DNA from: Campylobacter concisus UNSWCS
Lineage (GTDB): Bacteria > Campylobacterota > Campylobacteria > Campylobacterales > Campylobacteraceae
Assembly: GCF_000466685.1 (NCBI RefSeq)
Contig: NZ_ANNG01000007.1
Span: 1 to 60,505, forward strand
Reading direction: 5' to 3'
DNA length: 60,505 nt
Of this stretch, positions 14,589 to 22,994 are shown in pieces; position 1 is the stretch's first letter, and every line of letters starts with the position of its first letter. Made by a program: the position numbers and the translations under genes. The notes beneath the pieces were generated by a model. The model made no database searches and was not told the DNA's origin. It saw only the letters and a list, made by a program, of their open reading frames with translations.

Positions 14589-15179
14589 ATGGATATTGAG
14601 GAGCTAAAAAAGCAAGTCGGTGATTTGCAAGCAGAAAAAGAAGCAATGAGCGCTAAAAACAAAGAGCTTTTAAGTGAGGTAAAAAAGCTAAAAGCTAAAA
14701 ATAGCGACGCGGTGAAAGCTGAGAAATACGCCGAGCTTGAAGCTAAATACGACGAGCTAAAAGCAGAGAACGATAAGCTCGCTAAAAAATACGATACCGA
14801 TACGAAAAAGCTAAACGCCGATCTAGCTAACGCTAACGGCTCGCTAAATAAGTATCTAATCGACGCGGGGCTGAGCGACAATCTCGCAAAAGCCGGCGTA
14901 AAAGCGGAGTTTCTGGAAGCGGCCAAAGCTCTTTTGCGCGGCAATGCTAGCTTAAAAGACGACAAGGGTGAACTAAAGGCGTATATTGCGGATAAGCCTA
15001 TAAGCGAGTTTGTGAGCGAGTGGGCGCAAAAAGACGGTAAAGCTTTTATAGCGGCGCCTCAAGGTCAAGGTGGAGGAGCGAGCGGAGGCGGCGGTAACGT
15101 AAATATCGGCGCTAAATGGGGCGGCACTCGCGAGGAGCGAATAGCCGCGATAAAAGAGAAATTTAACCTAAAGGAATGA
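14589..15179 (+). CDS. Phage scaffolding protein
   Basis: A Lys/Glu/Ala-rich protein of 196 residues. A long coiled coil (about 1-90, from MDIEELKKQVGDLQAEKEAM) is followed by a compact region, a Gly-rich linker and a basic tail. This is the usual shape of scaffolding proteins that template procapsid assembly. The gene lies directly before the major capsid gene. ATG 14589 is preferred because a GGAGG site stands 8 bases upstream; a GTG at 14577 lies within that region. Confidence 0.8.
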   Translation: MDIEELKKQVGDLQAEKEAMSAKNKELLSEVKKLKAKNSDAVKAEKYAELEAKYDELKAENDKLAKKYDTDTKKLNADLANANGSLNKYLIDAGLSDNLAKAGVKAEFLEAAKALLRGNASLKDDKGELKAYIADKPISEFVSEWAQKDGKAFIAAPQGQGGGASGGGGNVNIGAKWGGTREERIAAIKEKFNLKE

Positions 15180-15183
15180 AAAT

Positions 15184-16155
15184 ATGGCACTAAGCGATAT
15201 GAAGGTATTTTCCGAATACCTAGCGGGCACGACGATCGAGACGCTAAGTCAAGACATAGAGAAATTTAACGCGGCTAGCGGCGGCACGATAATTCTAAAC
15301 GCACAGGGCATAGACGGCGATTTTATGCAAGAGAGCTTTTTTAGAGGCATCCACTCCGCACAGCGCAGGGTAGATAGATACGCGGCCAATGCCGCGGCTA
15401 CGGCTACAACCTTAAGACAAGAGCAAGATAATGCCGTAAAAGTAGCAGGTGGATTTGGCCCGGTAGTGTTTGAGCCGGGGCAGCTAACGTGGATAAAAAA
15501 AGACCCGTCCGTAGCTCTTGAAGTGATTTCAAGAAATATGAGCGAGGCGATGATAAGCGATATGTTAAATACGGCCATCTCCGCACTCGTAGGCGCTATC
15601 GGTAATAACGCGGGCGTAGTAAATGATGTAAGCGCAAGCGGCGGCATAAACCAAGCCAACCTAAACAACGCCTACGCCAAATTCGGCGACAGAAGCGCAG
15701 CGATAGTAGCCAACATAATGAGGGGCGCGGTATTTCATAAGTTAATCGGGCAAAATTTAGCAAACGCCGCACAGCTCTTTAAGGCTGAAAACGTGCTTGT
15801 CGTTGAGATTTTAGGGCGCCGCGTAGTAGTAACAGACGCGCCGGCTCTGTATAAAGCGGGAACGCCGAATAAAGACTACGTTTTGGCGCTAACGACTGGC
15901 GCTGCGATAGTAAGCGACGCAGGCGATCTAATCACGAATATTCAGACCAATAACGGCAAAGAGCGCATAGAAACGACTTATCAGGCTGATTATACATTCG
16001 GGTTGTCGCTCAAAGGCTATTCTTGGGACACGGCAAACGGCGGCAAAAGCCCGGATAACGCAAAACTAGGCACGGGCACGAACTGGGATAAGATCGCGGC
16101 TAGCGATAAAGATACCGCAGGCGTGCTACTAATAGGCGACGCGGCTAAAAACTAG
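15184..16155 (+). CDS. Major capsid protein
   Basis: 323 residues, directly after the scaffold gene, the normal place for the major capsid protein. The sequence opens MALSDMKVFSEYLAGTTIET. It contains a long central helix-rich segment (about 95-200: FEPGQLTWIKKDPSVALEVI, later FGDRSAAIVANIMRGAVFHK) and a beta-rich C-terminal part ending in a Gly/Asn/Asp-rich tail. Identification rests on position, size and general resemblance to phage coat proteins, not on a diagnostic motif. The frame is intact. Confidence 0.8.
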   Translation: MALSDMKVFSEYLAGTTIETLSQDIEKFNAASGGTIILNAQGIDGDFMQESFFRGIHSAQRRVDRYAANAAATATTLRQEQDNAVKVAGGFGPVVFEPGQLTWIKKDPSVALEVISRNMSEAMISDMLNTAISALVGAIGNNAGVVNDVSASGGINQANLNNAYAKFGDRSAAIVANIMRGAVFHKLIGQNLANAAQLFKAENVLVVEILGRRVVVTDAPALYKAGTPNKDYVLALTTGAAIVSDAGDLITNIQTNNGKERIETTYQADYTFGLSLKGYSWDTANGGKSPDNAKLGTGTNWDKIAASDKDTAGVLLIGDAAKN

Positions 16156-16165
16156 GAGGCGGTAA

Positions 16166-16465
16166 ATGTCTAAAATTTGGTATGTAGAATTCCCGACGTT
16201 TCAGTATAACGAGGATGTTAAAGCCCTAGCCAAAGAGCGAGGGCTAACAATCATCGACGCTAAATTCGACGATGGCGACGGAGTGGAAGACCCGCCCGAG
16301 CTGACGCTAAAGGGTGCGACGCAAGAAGTCGATTACGACGAGCTGATTTCAAGGCTCGATACGTTAAAAGCGGGCGAATTGAAGTTGCTAGCGGCTCATT
16401 TGGGCGTTGAATATACTAACGCGGACGGCACGAAAGCCGCGATAAAAGAGAAGCTAGGGCAATGA
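16166..16465 (+). CDS. Small capsid-region protein with HeH-like C-terminus
   Basis: A 99-residue acidic protein behind a GGAGG site. Residues 60-99 (ISRLDTLKAGELKLLAAHLG, then TNADGTKAAIKEKL) look like a helix-extension-helix or SAP-like motif, often seen in small proteins between the capsid and connector genes. It overlaps the next gene by four bases. It may bind DNA or act as a head accessory; the function is not established. Confidence 0.65.
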   Translation: MSKIWYVEFPTFQYNEDVKALAKERGLTIIDAKFDDGDGVEDPPELTLKGATQEVDYDELISRLDTLKAGELKLLAAHLGVEYTNADGTKAAIKEKLGQ

Positions 16466-16926
16466 TACCCGAGAAGGGCACCGGGCTAGCTAATGCCGAC
16501 GCTTACGTTTCGGTCGAGTTTGCCGATGAGTACTTTTCGGCACGCGGCAACCAAACGTGGGCAGGGCTGGGTAGCGCGGATAAAGAGGCGGCCATTATCA
16601 AGGCGACGGATTATTTAGAGGCGGTATATTTTGATAAATGGCAAGGCGAGAGATTAAAAGCCGATCAAGCTTTGAGTTTCCCGCGCTCGCCGTTTGGGAT
16701 GCCTACTAAATTTAAATCCGCCGTGTGCGAGCTAGCTATAAGGGCAAACGCGGGCGAGCTGATGAGCGACATTGAGCGGCTAACTACAAAAGAAAAAGTA
16801 GGCAGTATCGAGGTGGAATACGCGCAAAACGCCGACCCCTCCACCAAATACGCTTACGTGGCTAGCCTTTTAAAGCCGTTTTTAAAGCCCTCAAACGCAA
16901 TGGTAATGAGGCTAGAGCGATGCTAA
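16462..16926 (+). CDS. Head-tail adaptor (DnaT-like/gp6-like)
   Basis: 154 residues. The opening 'GTGLANADAYVSVEFADEYF' matches the widespread phage protein annotated as DnaT-like or head-tail connector; the rest is helical, with an AIIKATDYLEA segment. By position (after capsid, before the closure protein) it is most likely the adaptor ring joining portal and neck. It overlaps its neighbours by a few bases on both sides, as in a tightly coupled late operon. Confidence 0.75.
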   Translation: MIPEKGTGLANADAYVSVEFADEYFSARGNQTWAGLGSADKEAAIIKATDYLEAVYFDKWQGERLKADQALSFPRSPFGMPTKFKSAVCELAIRANAGELMSDIERLTTKEKVGSIEVEYAQNADPSTKYAYVASLLKPFLKPSNAMVMRLERC

Positions 16927-17285
16927 ATGAAAAAGCTAAAAATACGGCGTTTAAATTGCTCGATAAATTCGGCAAAGTAGGCACGTATAAGCGCAAAGGC
17001 GGTCAAATTTACGACCCAGAAACGGGCGGAATGACCGAACAGATAAGCGAATACAAAGTAAAGGCGTATATCGATAGCGCGAAAAGCTACTCAAATTTAA
17101 TAGAAAAAAGATTATTAAACGAGGGTGATAACGTGATCTTGGTAGCCGCTAAATCTTTGCCTTTTATGCCGCAAAACAACGACGTAATAGAGTTTCCTCA
17201 CTGCTCCTATACTATCAAATACAACGACGCGGTATGGGGCGGCGAGGACGTGGCGTTACATCAGCTAATAGGAGTTGCAAAATGA
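16920..17285 (+). CDS. Head closure protein (probable)
   Basis: A 121-residue, beta-rich protein (YDPETGGMTEQISEYKVKAY, DNVILVAAKSLPFMPQNNDV) placed between the adaptor and the HK97 gp10-like gene. That order is typical for the head-closure or stopper protein that plugs the portal after packaging. The assignment rests on synteny and general fold features; no signature motif is visible. It overlaps the next start as ATGA. Confidence 0.65.
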   Translation: MLNEKAKNTAFKLLDKFGKVGTYKRKGGQIYDPETGGMTEQISEYKVKAYIDSAKSYSNLIEKRLLNEGDNVILVAAKSLPFMPQNNDVIEFPHCSYTIKYNDAVWGGEDVALHQLIGVAK

Positions 17286-17674
17286 TTGATAGGCAGATAG
17301 ATAACTTTAGCGCAAAGGCTCAAGAAAAAGTGCTGAAAATCTTTAAAAAATCAGTCATTGATCTAACTTCAGACATCATCAGCGACACACCGGTAGATAC
17401 GGGTAGGCTAAAAAATAATTGGTTTCCTAGCGTCGGTGCGGCTAGCGAGCAGACAACAGAAGCGACCGCAAACGAGGCAGGAGATAGGTCCAATAATCTC
17501 GTAAACAATCAGCTAGCGCTAGATAAAACCTTTTATTTTACAAACAATTTGCCTTATGCTTTTTGCATAGAGTTTGAGGGTTGGAGTAAGGTAAAGGCCC
17601 CGCAAGGTATGGTAAGGCGCAATGCTATCCGTTGGAAACAAATCGTAAAAAGGGCGGCTAATGCTACAAATTAG
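17282..17674 (+). CDS. HK97 gp10-like neck/tail completion protein
   Basis: About 130 residues. It has 'PVDTGRLKNNWFPSVG' (residues 38-53), a hallmark of the HK97 gp10-like family, and a C-terminal 'YAFCIEFEGWSKVKAPQGMV' strand-turn-strand. The family participates in tail completion near the neck. The ATG at 17282 overlaps the previous TGA, and this start is used rather than an upstream in-frame ATG inside the neighbour. Spacing and overlaps are typical of the late operon. Confidence 0.8.
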   Translation: MIDRQIDNFSAKAQEKVLKIFKKSVIDLTSDIISDTPVDTGRLKNNWFPSVGAASEQTTEATANEAGDRSNNLVNNQLALDKTFYFTNNLPYAFCIEFEGWSKVKAPQGMVRRNAIRWKQIVKRAANATN

Positions 17675-18050
17675 GCAGGCTTTAGAAAAAGCGGTTTTAG
17701 CGGTTACGCCGGCTATCGATACGGCGTTTGAAAATACGACGTTTAGCCCAAAAGCCGGTAAGCCTTATCAGCAACTTTATTTTTTGCCCGCCAAACCAAG
17801 CGCTGCTGTAATTGATGATAGTATTGCGGAAATTGACGGCGTGCTTCAGATAACCTTACGCTACCCCGCGGGTAAAGGCGTCAAAGACGTTTTAGAGCGC
17901 GCGAAGCTTTACGAAAAAGCTTTTAAAGTAGGTGTAAAGCTAGAAAATGAGGTTTTTATTACCGCTCCGACGAGCGTTAATATTTTAGGCATTGACGGCG
18001 ATCGCTACGGCGTGGCCGTTTCTATTTATTTTAAATCTTATAAGGAGTGA
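17661..18050 (+). CDS. Tail terminator protein (DUF4128-like)
   Basis: 129 residues. It starts MLQIRQALEKAVLAVTPAID, followed by FENTTFSPKAGKPYQQLYFL and an alternating beta segment (GVLQITLRYPAGKGVKDVLE) that matches the DUF4128/tail-terminator type. This protein caps the tail tube and joins it to the neck. It overlaps the previous gene by 14 bases and shares its end with the start region of the tail tube gene. Confidence 0.75.
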   Translation: MLQIRQALEKAVLAVTPAIDTAFENTTFSPKAGKPYQQLYFLPAKPSAAVIDDSIAEIDGVLQITLRYPAGKGVKDVLERAKLYEKAFKVGVKLENEVFITAPTSVNILGIDGDRYGVAVSIYFKSYKE

Positions 18051-18052
18051 AA

Positions 18053-18550
18053 ATGGCGGAGCAGCTAAAAGTAACAGATAGTCAGCTTACTAAATTTTAT
18101 ATTTGCGACACTAGCGTCGATTTGGGCGATGCGGCTAAAATAAAAACGGCGCTAACATCGGCAAAACGTATAGCGTATTTAGAGGATTTGGGCGACTTTA
18201 CCAAAACCCGTAAAACCAACGAATACGAGTGCATAGACGAGGACGCTACGGCAGTATCCCAGGGAGCTATAAGCTATAGCGAGACGGAATTAAAGCTATT
18301 TTATGCGGCGGGGCAAAATAACGGCGTAAAAGAGCTTACCGAAATGTTTAACAAGAAACTACGAAAGCAATTTATCATCGTGGGTAGCGACGAGCCTGCG
18401 ACGGGAGCAAATAAAAACCCGACCTACATCACGGGAGAGTTTATAAACACCAAAACTGGCGTATCTATCGCAAAAGACGACGTCGTGCGCGTACCGATAA
18501 CCATCAAAATAACACGCCTAGACGACATCATAGAGGCTAAGGGGGCGTAA
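18053..18550 (+). CDS. Major tail (tube) protein
   Basis: 165 residues, beta-rich. It begins MAEQLKVTDSQLTKFYICDT, has 'YLEDLGDFTKTRKTNEYECI', and ends with an ITIKITRLDDIIEAKG strand. This is the usual major tail protein position: after the terminator and directly before the G/GT chaperones. An AAGGAG site stands 7 bases before ATG 18053; an in-frame GTG at 18047 falls inside that site and is less likely. The protein polymerises into the tail tube around the tape measure. Confidence 0.8.
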   Translation: MAEQLKVTDSQLTKFYICDTSVDLGDAAKIKTALTSAKRIAYLEDLGDFTKTRKTNEYECIDEDATAVSQGAISYSETELKLFYAAGQNNGVKELTEMFNKKLRKQFIIVGSDEPATGANKNPTYITGEFINTKTGVSIAKDDVVRVPITIKITRLDDIIEAKGA

Positions 18551-18553
18551 GTT

Positions 18554-18898
18554 ATGGATTTAAAGAATTTTGATATAAGCAACGGTGAAACGGGTGTCGA
18601 GCTAACCATCCTCGATCTTGACAACAAACCGACCGACATCAAAATCAAAGTGCTAAGTTTTCACGGCAAAAAAGGACGCGAGGTATTTATGAACGCCGTA
18701 AAAGAAAATAAAGGCGCTGAACAAAGCACGCTAGAGGTTATGGTGGGGCTTACGGTAGGTTGGAGCGGCATTAGCGAAAACGGCAAAGAACTAAAATTCA
18801 GCCACAATGAAGCTAAAAGAATTTACGAAACCTATCCGCTAATTGCTAATCAAGTCGAGCGTTTCGCGGAGAATGCGAGAAATTTTTTAAAAAAGTAA
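18554..18898 (+). CDS. Tail assembly chaperone G
   Basis: A 114-residue G-type tail assembly chaperone, beginning MDLKNFDISNGETGVELTIL. It lies between the tube protein and the tape measure and binds the latter during assembly. Its last sense codons before TAA are TTA-AAA-AAG. This places the heptamer A-AAA-AAG (18889-18895) exactly in register for -1 slippage into the GT frame, which stays open to 19251. Some ribosomes should therefore make a longer G-GT fusion. Confidence 0.85.
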   Translation: MDLKNFDISNGETGVELTILDLDNKPTDIKIKVLSFHGKKGREVFMNAVKENKGAEQSTLEVMVGLTVGWSGISENGKELKFSHNEAKRIYETYPLIANQVERFAENARNFLKK

Positions 18899-19251
18899 GC
18901 GACGAGCTCGCGCTATACGTTAGGCAGCTAGCCTACTACGCAAAAACCGACGTTAAAGAGCGCGAGTTCCCTCCGGTAACCCAAGAACGACATCTACTAT
19001 ACGCGCTTGACGAGCTAGGATATTGCAAAAATAGCGGCTTTGGCGCGGTAGCCTTGGATTTTAACGATATTAAAAATTATACCGAGCTAACAGGCGGCAA
19101 ATTTAACTGGTGGGAAATATCTATTTTACGTAACTTAAGCCGTATCTACGCCGCCGAAATAAATAGCGACGACAAACAAGCCTACGCGCCGTATCAAGGC
19201 GAATTTAGCCCTAAATCTTTTTCATCTATCAAAGCAAAATTTGCGAAGTAG
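18554..19251 (+). CDS. G-GT fusion by programmed -1 frameshift
   Basis: After slipping at A-AAA-AAG (18889-18895), the -1 frame continues for about 118 codons: VSDELALYVRQLAYYAKTDV, with later LLYALDELGYC and FNWWEISILRNLSRIYA. The T extension has no start codon of its own near the junction, while the frame is open and coding-like from the slip site onward. An ATG at 19054 would give only its last 65 residues. Frameshifted G/GT pairs between tail tube and tape measure are conserved in long-tailed phages. The ratio of G to GT controls tail assembly. Confidence 0.85.
18889..18895 (+). promoter_or_regulatory. Slippery heptamer for -1 frameshifting
   Basis: A-AAA-AAG, in the correct zero-frame phase and immediately followed by the UAA stop of the G frame. 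This is one of the most efficient known bacterial -1 slip sites. A preceding T6 run adds TT-TTA just before it. No extensive downstream stem was identified by eye. Confidence 0.85.
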
Positions 19252-19270
19252 TCTTTTTTTAGGCTACTTT

Positions 19271-19807
19271 TTAGCGTTGCGTTAGTAATGTTGGCATTGC
19301 CAAAGTAGTATCGTTAAGCGCTTTGCCCGCCTTTTTAAAAATATTTGTAGTTTTTTCAAATATTGCGCCCACAATCAACATTATAATAGTAAACAATATA
19401 GCTGCAATTGCAAAAAGTATATACCAATGCGGCGCAGCAAGCATATTTATTTTGAGTGCAATAGAAAAACCTTTTTTATATGTTTCAAGTTCTTTTTGGC
19501 TCTTTTTTATTCTTACCACAACAGCGTCTCTTTTCTCATAAAAACCTTTTTTATCCGTTAGTAGTATTTTAATCGTAAACCATAAGGCCGAAGGAAATAA
19601 ATTTTTATCGACGGAGTCTGTAAACATTGCGTAAAGCAGTTGCTTAAAATCTTCGCTGTAATCCTCGTCGGCTTCAACTTCTTTTATTAAGTTAACTAAT
19701 TCCCATCTTTTTTCAAGAGAGAGTTTAGTCGTCGTTTGATGGTATCTGACTAAAAGCAATGTTATTCCGACGCATAAAACTAATGCCACAATTAAAGAAC
19801 TAGTCAT
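19271..19807 (-). CDS. Moron: membrane protein, 178 aa
   Basis: The protein has an N-terminal membrane segment (about 3-20), a charged cytoplasmic middle region (25-130, coiled-coil-like), and a second long hydrophobic segment (about 131-152, LFAIAAILFTIIMLIVGAIF). It is oriented against all surrounding late genes, is more AT-rich, and overlaps its upstream partner ORF by four bases, so the two form a transcription unit independent of phage late expression. No homologous family is recognised. Superinfection exclusion or another lysogenic conversion function is the natural hypothesis. Confidence 0.7.
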   Translation of the reverse strand: MTSSLIVALVLCVGITLLLVRYHQTTTKLSLEKRWELVNLIKEVEADEDYSEDFKQLLYAMFTDSVDKNLFPSALWFTIKILLTDKKGFYEKRDAVVVRIKKSQKELETYKKGFSIALKINMLAAPHWYILFAIAAILFTIIMLIVGAIFEKTTNIFKKAGKALNDTTLAMPTLLTQR

Positions 19808-20013
19808 TTCTTCTTCCTCCCTTTTGAAAGTTCTTGGAATTGTCTTATTCTTGTTTCTTCGAGCTTCTTTGCGTGTTTATAGTTTAATTTAATAACAAGA
19901 TAAGCAAAGGCGCAAGCAATAATAAAAATAAGAACATTGGATAAAAAGCACGGCTGATCTTTGAATAGTTCGGCTATTCTATCAAAAATATCTAAAGTTG
20001 ATTGAGTATTCAT
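19804..20013 (-). CDS. Moron: small membrane protein, 69 aa
   Basis: 69 residues with one strong membrane segment (about 24-42, CFLSNVLIFIIACAFAYLVI) followed by a Lys/Arg-rich tail. It is first in a two-gene minus-strand unit, ATGA-coupled to the 178-aa membrane protein. A 90-base AT-rich intergenic stretch upstream could hold its own promoter. The arrangement resembles small two-component membrane exclusion systems or holin-like pairs, but it is in the wrong place and orientation for lysis. Function unknown. Confidence 0.65.
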   Translation of the reverse strand: MNTQSTLDIFDRIAELFKDQPCFLSNVLIFIIACAFAYLVIKLNYKHAKKLEETRIRQFQELSKGRKKK

Positions 20014-20096
20014 ACCGCCATACTTAATTTAATTTATTTAAGCTACTAAATATATCATAAAAATACAAAAAAGATACTAAAAAACTAAATCTTTAG

Positions 20097-20110
20097 TTTA
20101 CCAAACCAAC
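20097..20110 (+). repeat. 14-base late-region repeat, copy 2
   Basis: Identical to 14507-14520. It lies just upstream of the tape measure start, after the minus-strand moron pair. This is where rightward transcription would need to restart, which supports a promoter role. Confidence 0.5.
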
Positions 20111-20162
20111 GCCCCCTTAAATTTCATATACAATGTGCCCTAGATTAAAAGAGGGGCAAATA

Positions 20163-21761
20163 ATGACTGAAGTTGCTAGCTTGATCATCAGTGCTAAAGT
20201 TGAGGGGGCGGACAAGCTAAAAAGCGATTTAAATAGCATAGAAAACGAAGCAAAAAAGGCCGAGGACGCGGCGCACAGGCTGGCTAACTCGTTTACGGGA
20301 TTAAAAGTAGCCGTAGCCGCCGTGGCAAGCTCTGTAATACTGCGCGAGTTCGTAAGGGTAGCCGACGATATGAGCTTAGTAAATTCTCGCCTAAAAATGG
20401 CCACTAGCTCGGCCGCCGAATACGCAAAACAACAAAAAGCCCTACACGCCATTGCTAGAGATACGCACGCCGACATCAAAGAAACTATAAATTTATACAC
20501 AAAATTAGCCCCAGCCCTTAAAAATATCGGCAAAAGCACCGAAGATACTAATAACATGGTGTCAAACTTTACTAAAGCCTTACAACTGGGCGGAGCGAGC
20601 GCAGAGGAGGCCGCGGCCGCGATAAAGCAATTTGGTCAAGCCATGGGTAGCGGCGCGCTAAGGGGCGACGAGTTTAACTCTATCGCCGAGGCTAGCCCGA
20701 CGTTACTACGGTATATGGCCGAGGGCTTGGGCGTAAACGTCGGCAAGTTGCGCGAATTAGGCAGCGAGGGCAAATTAACCGCCGAAGCCTTAAGTAACGC
20801 GTTTGAGAAGGTCAAGAGTAGGATAGATAGCGATTTTGCGCAAATGCCCGTAACCGTCGGCAAAGCATTTACCGATCTAAGAACCGAAATAAGTCTAATC
20901 GTAGGCGATATAAACGAGGCAACGGGCGCGACGCAAACGATAAGCGGTGCGATAACCGGCTTTGCAAACGCGTTGAAAGAAAACAAAGATACTATCGTAG
21001 GCGTAGTAAGCGGTATTGGCACGCTAATTAAGCATCTGGGTATATTGGGTGGCACGTATTTAGCCATTAAAGGCTCTATGGCAGCGTATGCGGCTATGAC
21101 GACAACAGTAACGGCACAAACCGCGGCGGGCGTTATACAGCTTGGCTTTATGGACAGAGCGCTAATGAAAATCGGCGTCACCGCAGGCTCATTAAAGGCC
21201 GTATTTATGGGCTTTTTACCTACTTTAGCTATTTTTGCTGCGGTAGAGGCATTTTTTGCGCTCAAAGATAGTATGGACAAGGCAAAACCTAGCGCAGATA
21301 AGCTCAATGATGCGTTAAGCAAGACTAATGAGGAACTCCAAAAACTCACGCAAAATCAGCGCGACGCTATAAATCTTGATCTAAAAGCTAGTTTGGACGC
21401 AAATTTTAGAAAAATAGACGAAATAAATAGAAAATTAGAGGAACATAATAAATTCGGTGGTATCGTCGGAGCGTATAGACTAGAGGCTGACGAAATTGTA
21501 AAGCTAAAAGCCGAAAGAGACGATTATATCGCACAAAACAGCAAAATCATAGGGCAAAGAAAAGAAATTGCTAACATAAACTCGGAGATAGGAGCCGTCG
21601 AAACTCAGCAACAAAAAGACGCCGCATATATAAATTCTTTAGACAAAAAAGTCAAAGATTTGCACGTAACTACGCTGTCTAACCTCAAAAAAGAGGCATC
21701 TAAGCTCAAAAAAGAGATAGACGAGATTTTGAGTAAGCCCTCCGACAATATTAGAGTGTAA
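20163..21761 (+). CDS. Tape measure protein, N-terminal part (premature TAA)
   Basis: A 532-residue piece with the conserved tape-measure N-terminal domain (about 65-260: VRVADDMSLVNSRLKMATSS, AMGSGALRGDEFNSIAEASP) and hydrophobic segments near 300-370. ATG 20163 follows GAGGGG and is preferred over upstream in-frame starts. The frame meets TAA at 21759-21761, but the same frame continues open for another 410 codons with tape-measure C-terminal sequence. A single substitution has therefore split an approximately 940-aa protein that sets tail length and enters the host envelope. Confidence 0.8.
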   Translation: MTEVASLIISAKVEGADKLKSDLNSIENEAKKAEDAAHRLANSFTGLKVAVAAVASSVILREFVRVADDMSLVNSRLKMATSSAAEYAKQQKALHAIARDTHADIKETINLYTKLAPALKNIGKSTEDTNNMVSNFTKALQLGGASAEEAAAAIKQFGQAMGSGALRGDEFNSIAEASPTLLRYMAEGLGVNVGKLRELGSEGKLTAEALSNAFEKVKSRIDSDFAQMPVTVGKAFTDLRTEISLIVGDINEATGATQTISGAITGFANALKENKDTIVGVVSGIGTLIKHLGILGGTYLAIKGSMAAYAAMTTTVTAQTAAGVIQLGFMDRALMKIGVTAGSLKAVFMGFLPTLAIFAAVEAFFALKDSMDKAKPSADKLNDALSKTNEELQKLTQNQRDAINLDLKASLDANFRKIDEINRKLEEHNKFGGIVGAYRLEADEIVKLKAERDDYIAQNSKIIGQRKEIANINSEIGAVETQQQKDAAYINSLDKKVKDLHVTTLSNLKKEASKLKKEIDEILSKPSDNIRV

Positions 21762-22994
21762 ATAGCGCAAGAGGAAGCTGTCGAGGCCTTAAGATTAAAA
21801 CTAGAAAAAACTAACGACCAGATAGCGAACTTCGGCAAAAAACATGGCGGCTCAAATAAATCTGACAACGTCGAATTAGAACATCAATTAAGAGCAAAAA
21901 GCGAAATTTATAAAGAGTATTATGAAAAAATAGGCGACCACGCCAATTTATGGCTCATAAAACAAAGTGAGATAAGCAAAAAATTAAAAGATGCCGGCAT
22001 AAACGGCGGCGAATTTGAAAAGATAATGGCGCAGTATAAACAGGGCTTCGATAGCGACCTAGAAAAGAAACGCGCCGCAGAAGCCGAAGCCGCGCACAAC
22101 GAAAATATCAAAAATATCAACGAGAAGCTAAAGCTGCAAGACCGTATATACAACCTACAAAAACGCCGCACGGAGCTAATAACCGACGAAATGGCTAGGC
22201 GTATCGAGCTTATAGAAATAGAGCGCGCGCACGCTTTAGAACAATACGACGCTATGCTAAAAAAAGGCGAGATAAATAAAGAATACTACCATAAGGCCGT
22301 AGCTTTAGAAAACGCCCTACATCAAAAACAAATATTCGACGCCTCGACGTGGGGGCAGATTATGCATAGTGGCTTAAATAGCTTAGAAAACGCGATGGGT
22401 AATTTTTTCGATTATTCTTCCGATCGCTTTATGAAATTCGGCGATTTGGCGCAGGATATTTTAGGGCAAATTTATAGGCAAATAGTAAAGATGATGATAA
22501 TCCAGCCGTTAATCAATTCGGTTACGAGTATGTTACCAGGAATGTCTGGAGGGGCTACTCCAGCTCCTGCTGCTTTGCCAGCTGGAGGATTTGCAAGCGT
22601 ATTAAATGCTACCCCAGCGGCACAAGGCGGTGTATTTAATAGCCCCGATCTGCATAGCTACGCAAACTCAATCGTAAGCAAGCCGACTTTCTTTAAATTC
22701 GCTAAAGGCGGCATTCCCGACATCGGCGTAATGGGCGAGAAAAACGGCGGTAGTCCAGAGGCTATTATGCCTTTAACAAGGACTTCTAACGGCGACTTAG
22801 GCGTAAAAGCGCAGGTCGGAGCGTCTTTAAATAACGTAAAAGTAGAAGTAATAAATCAAACCAGAGAGGACGTAAAGGTATCTAACGCCGCGGTAAGGCG
22901 AAACGACGGCGAATGGGTCATATCTTTAGTTTTAAACGGCGTGAGTAAAAACGTCTTAGGCTCGCGCGAAACTTTAAGGGGGTTATTAGCGTGA
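21762..22994 (+). pseudogene. Tape measure protein, C-terminal part
   Basis: In-frame continuation of the tape measure after the TAA. It has coiled-coil-rich sequence (EKKRAAEAEAAHNENIKNIN), then the typical lambda gpH-like end: FFDYSSDRFMKFGDLAQDIL, GGIPDIGVMGEKNGGSPEAI and LNGVSKNVLGSRETLRGLLA. The first ATG in frame is at 22026, which would give a 322-aa fragment. The final codons overlap the next gene's GTG start. Without readthrough, the C-terminal region is lost from the tape measure. Confidence 0.75.

Noticed and set aside
19054-19251. Separate 65-aa gene starting at ATG 19054
   Set aside because: It is the end of the GT frame, which is open and coding-like from the slip site at 18889; there is no ribosome-binding site at 19054.
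20636-21349. Long open frame on the minus strand inside the tape measure gene
   Set aside because: It lies antisense to strongly conserved tape-measure coding sequence, has unnatural Ser/Pro-rich composition and no ribosome-binding site.
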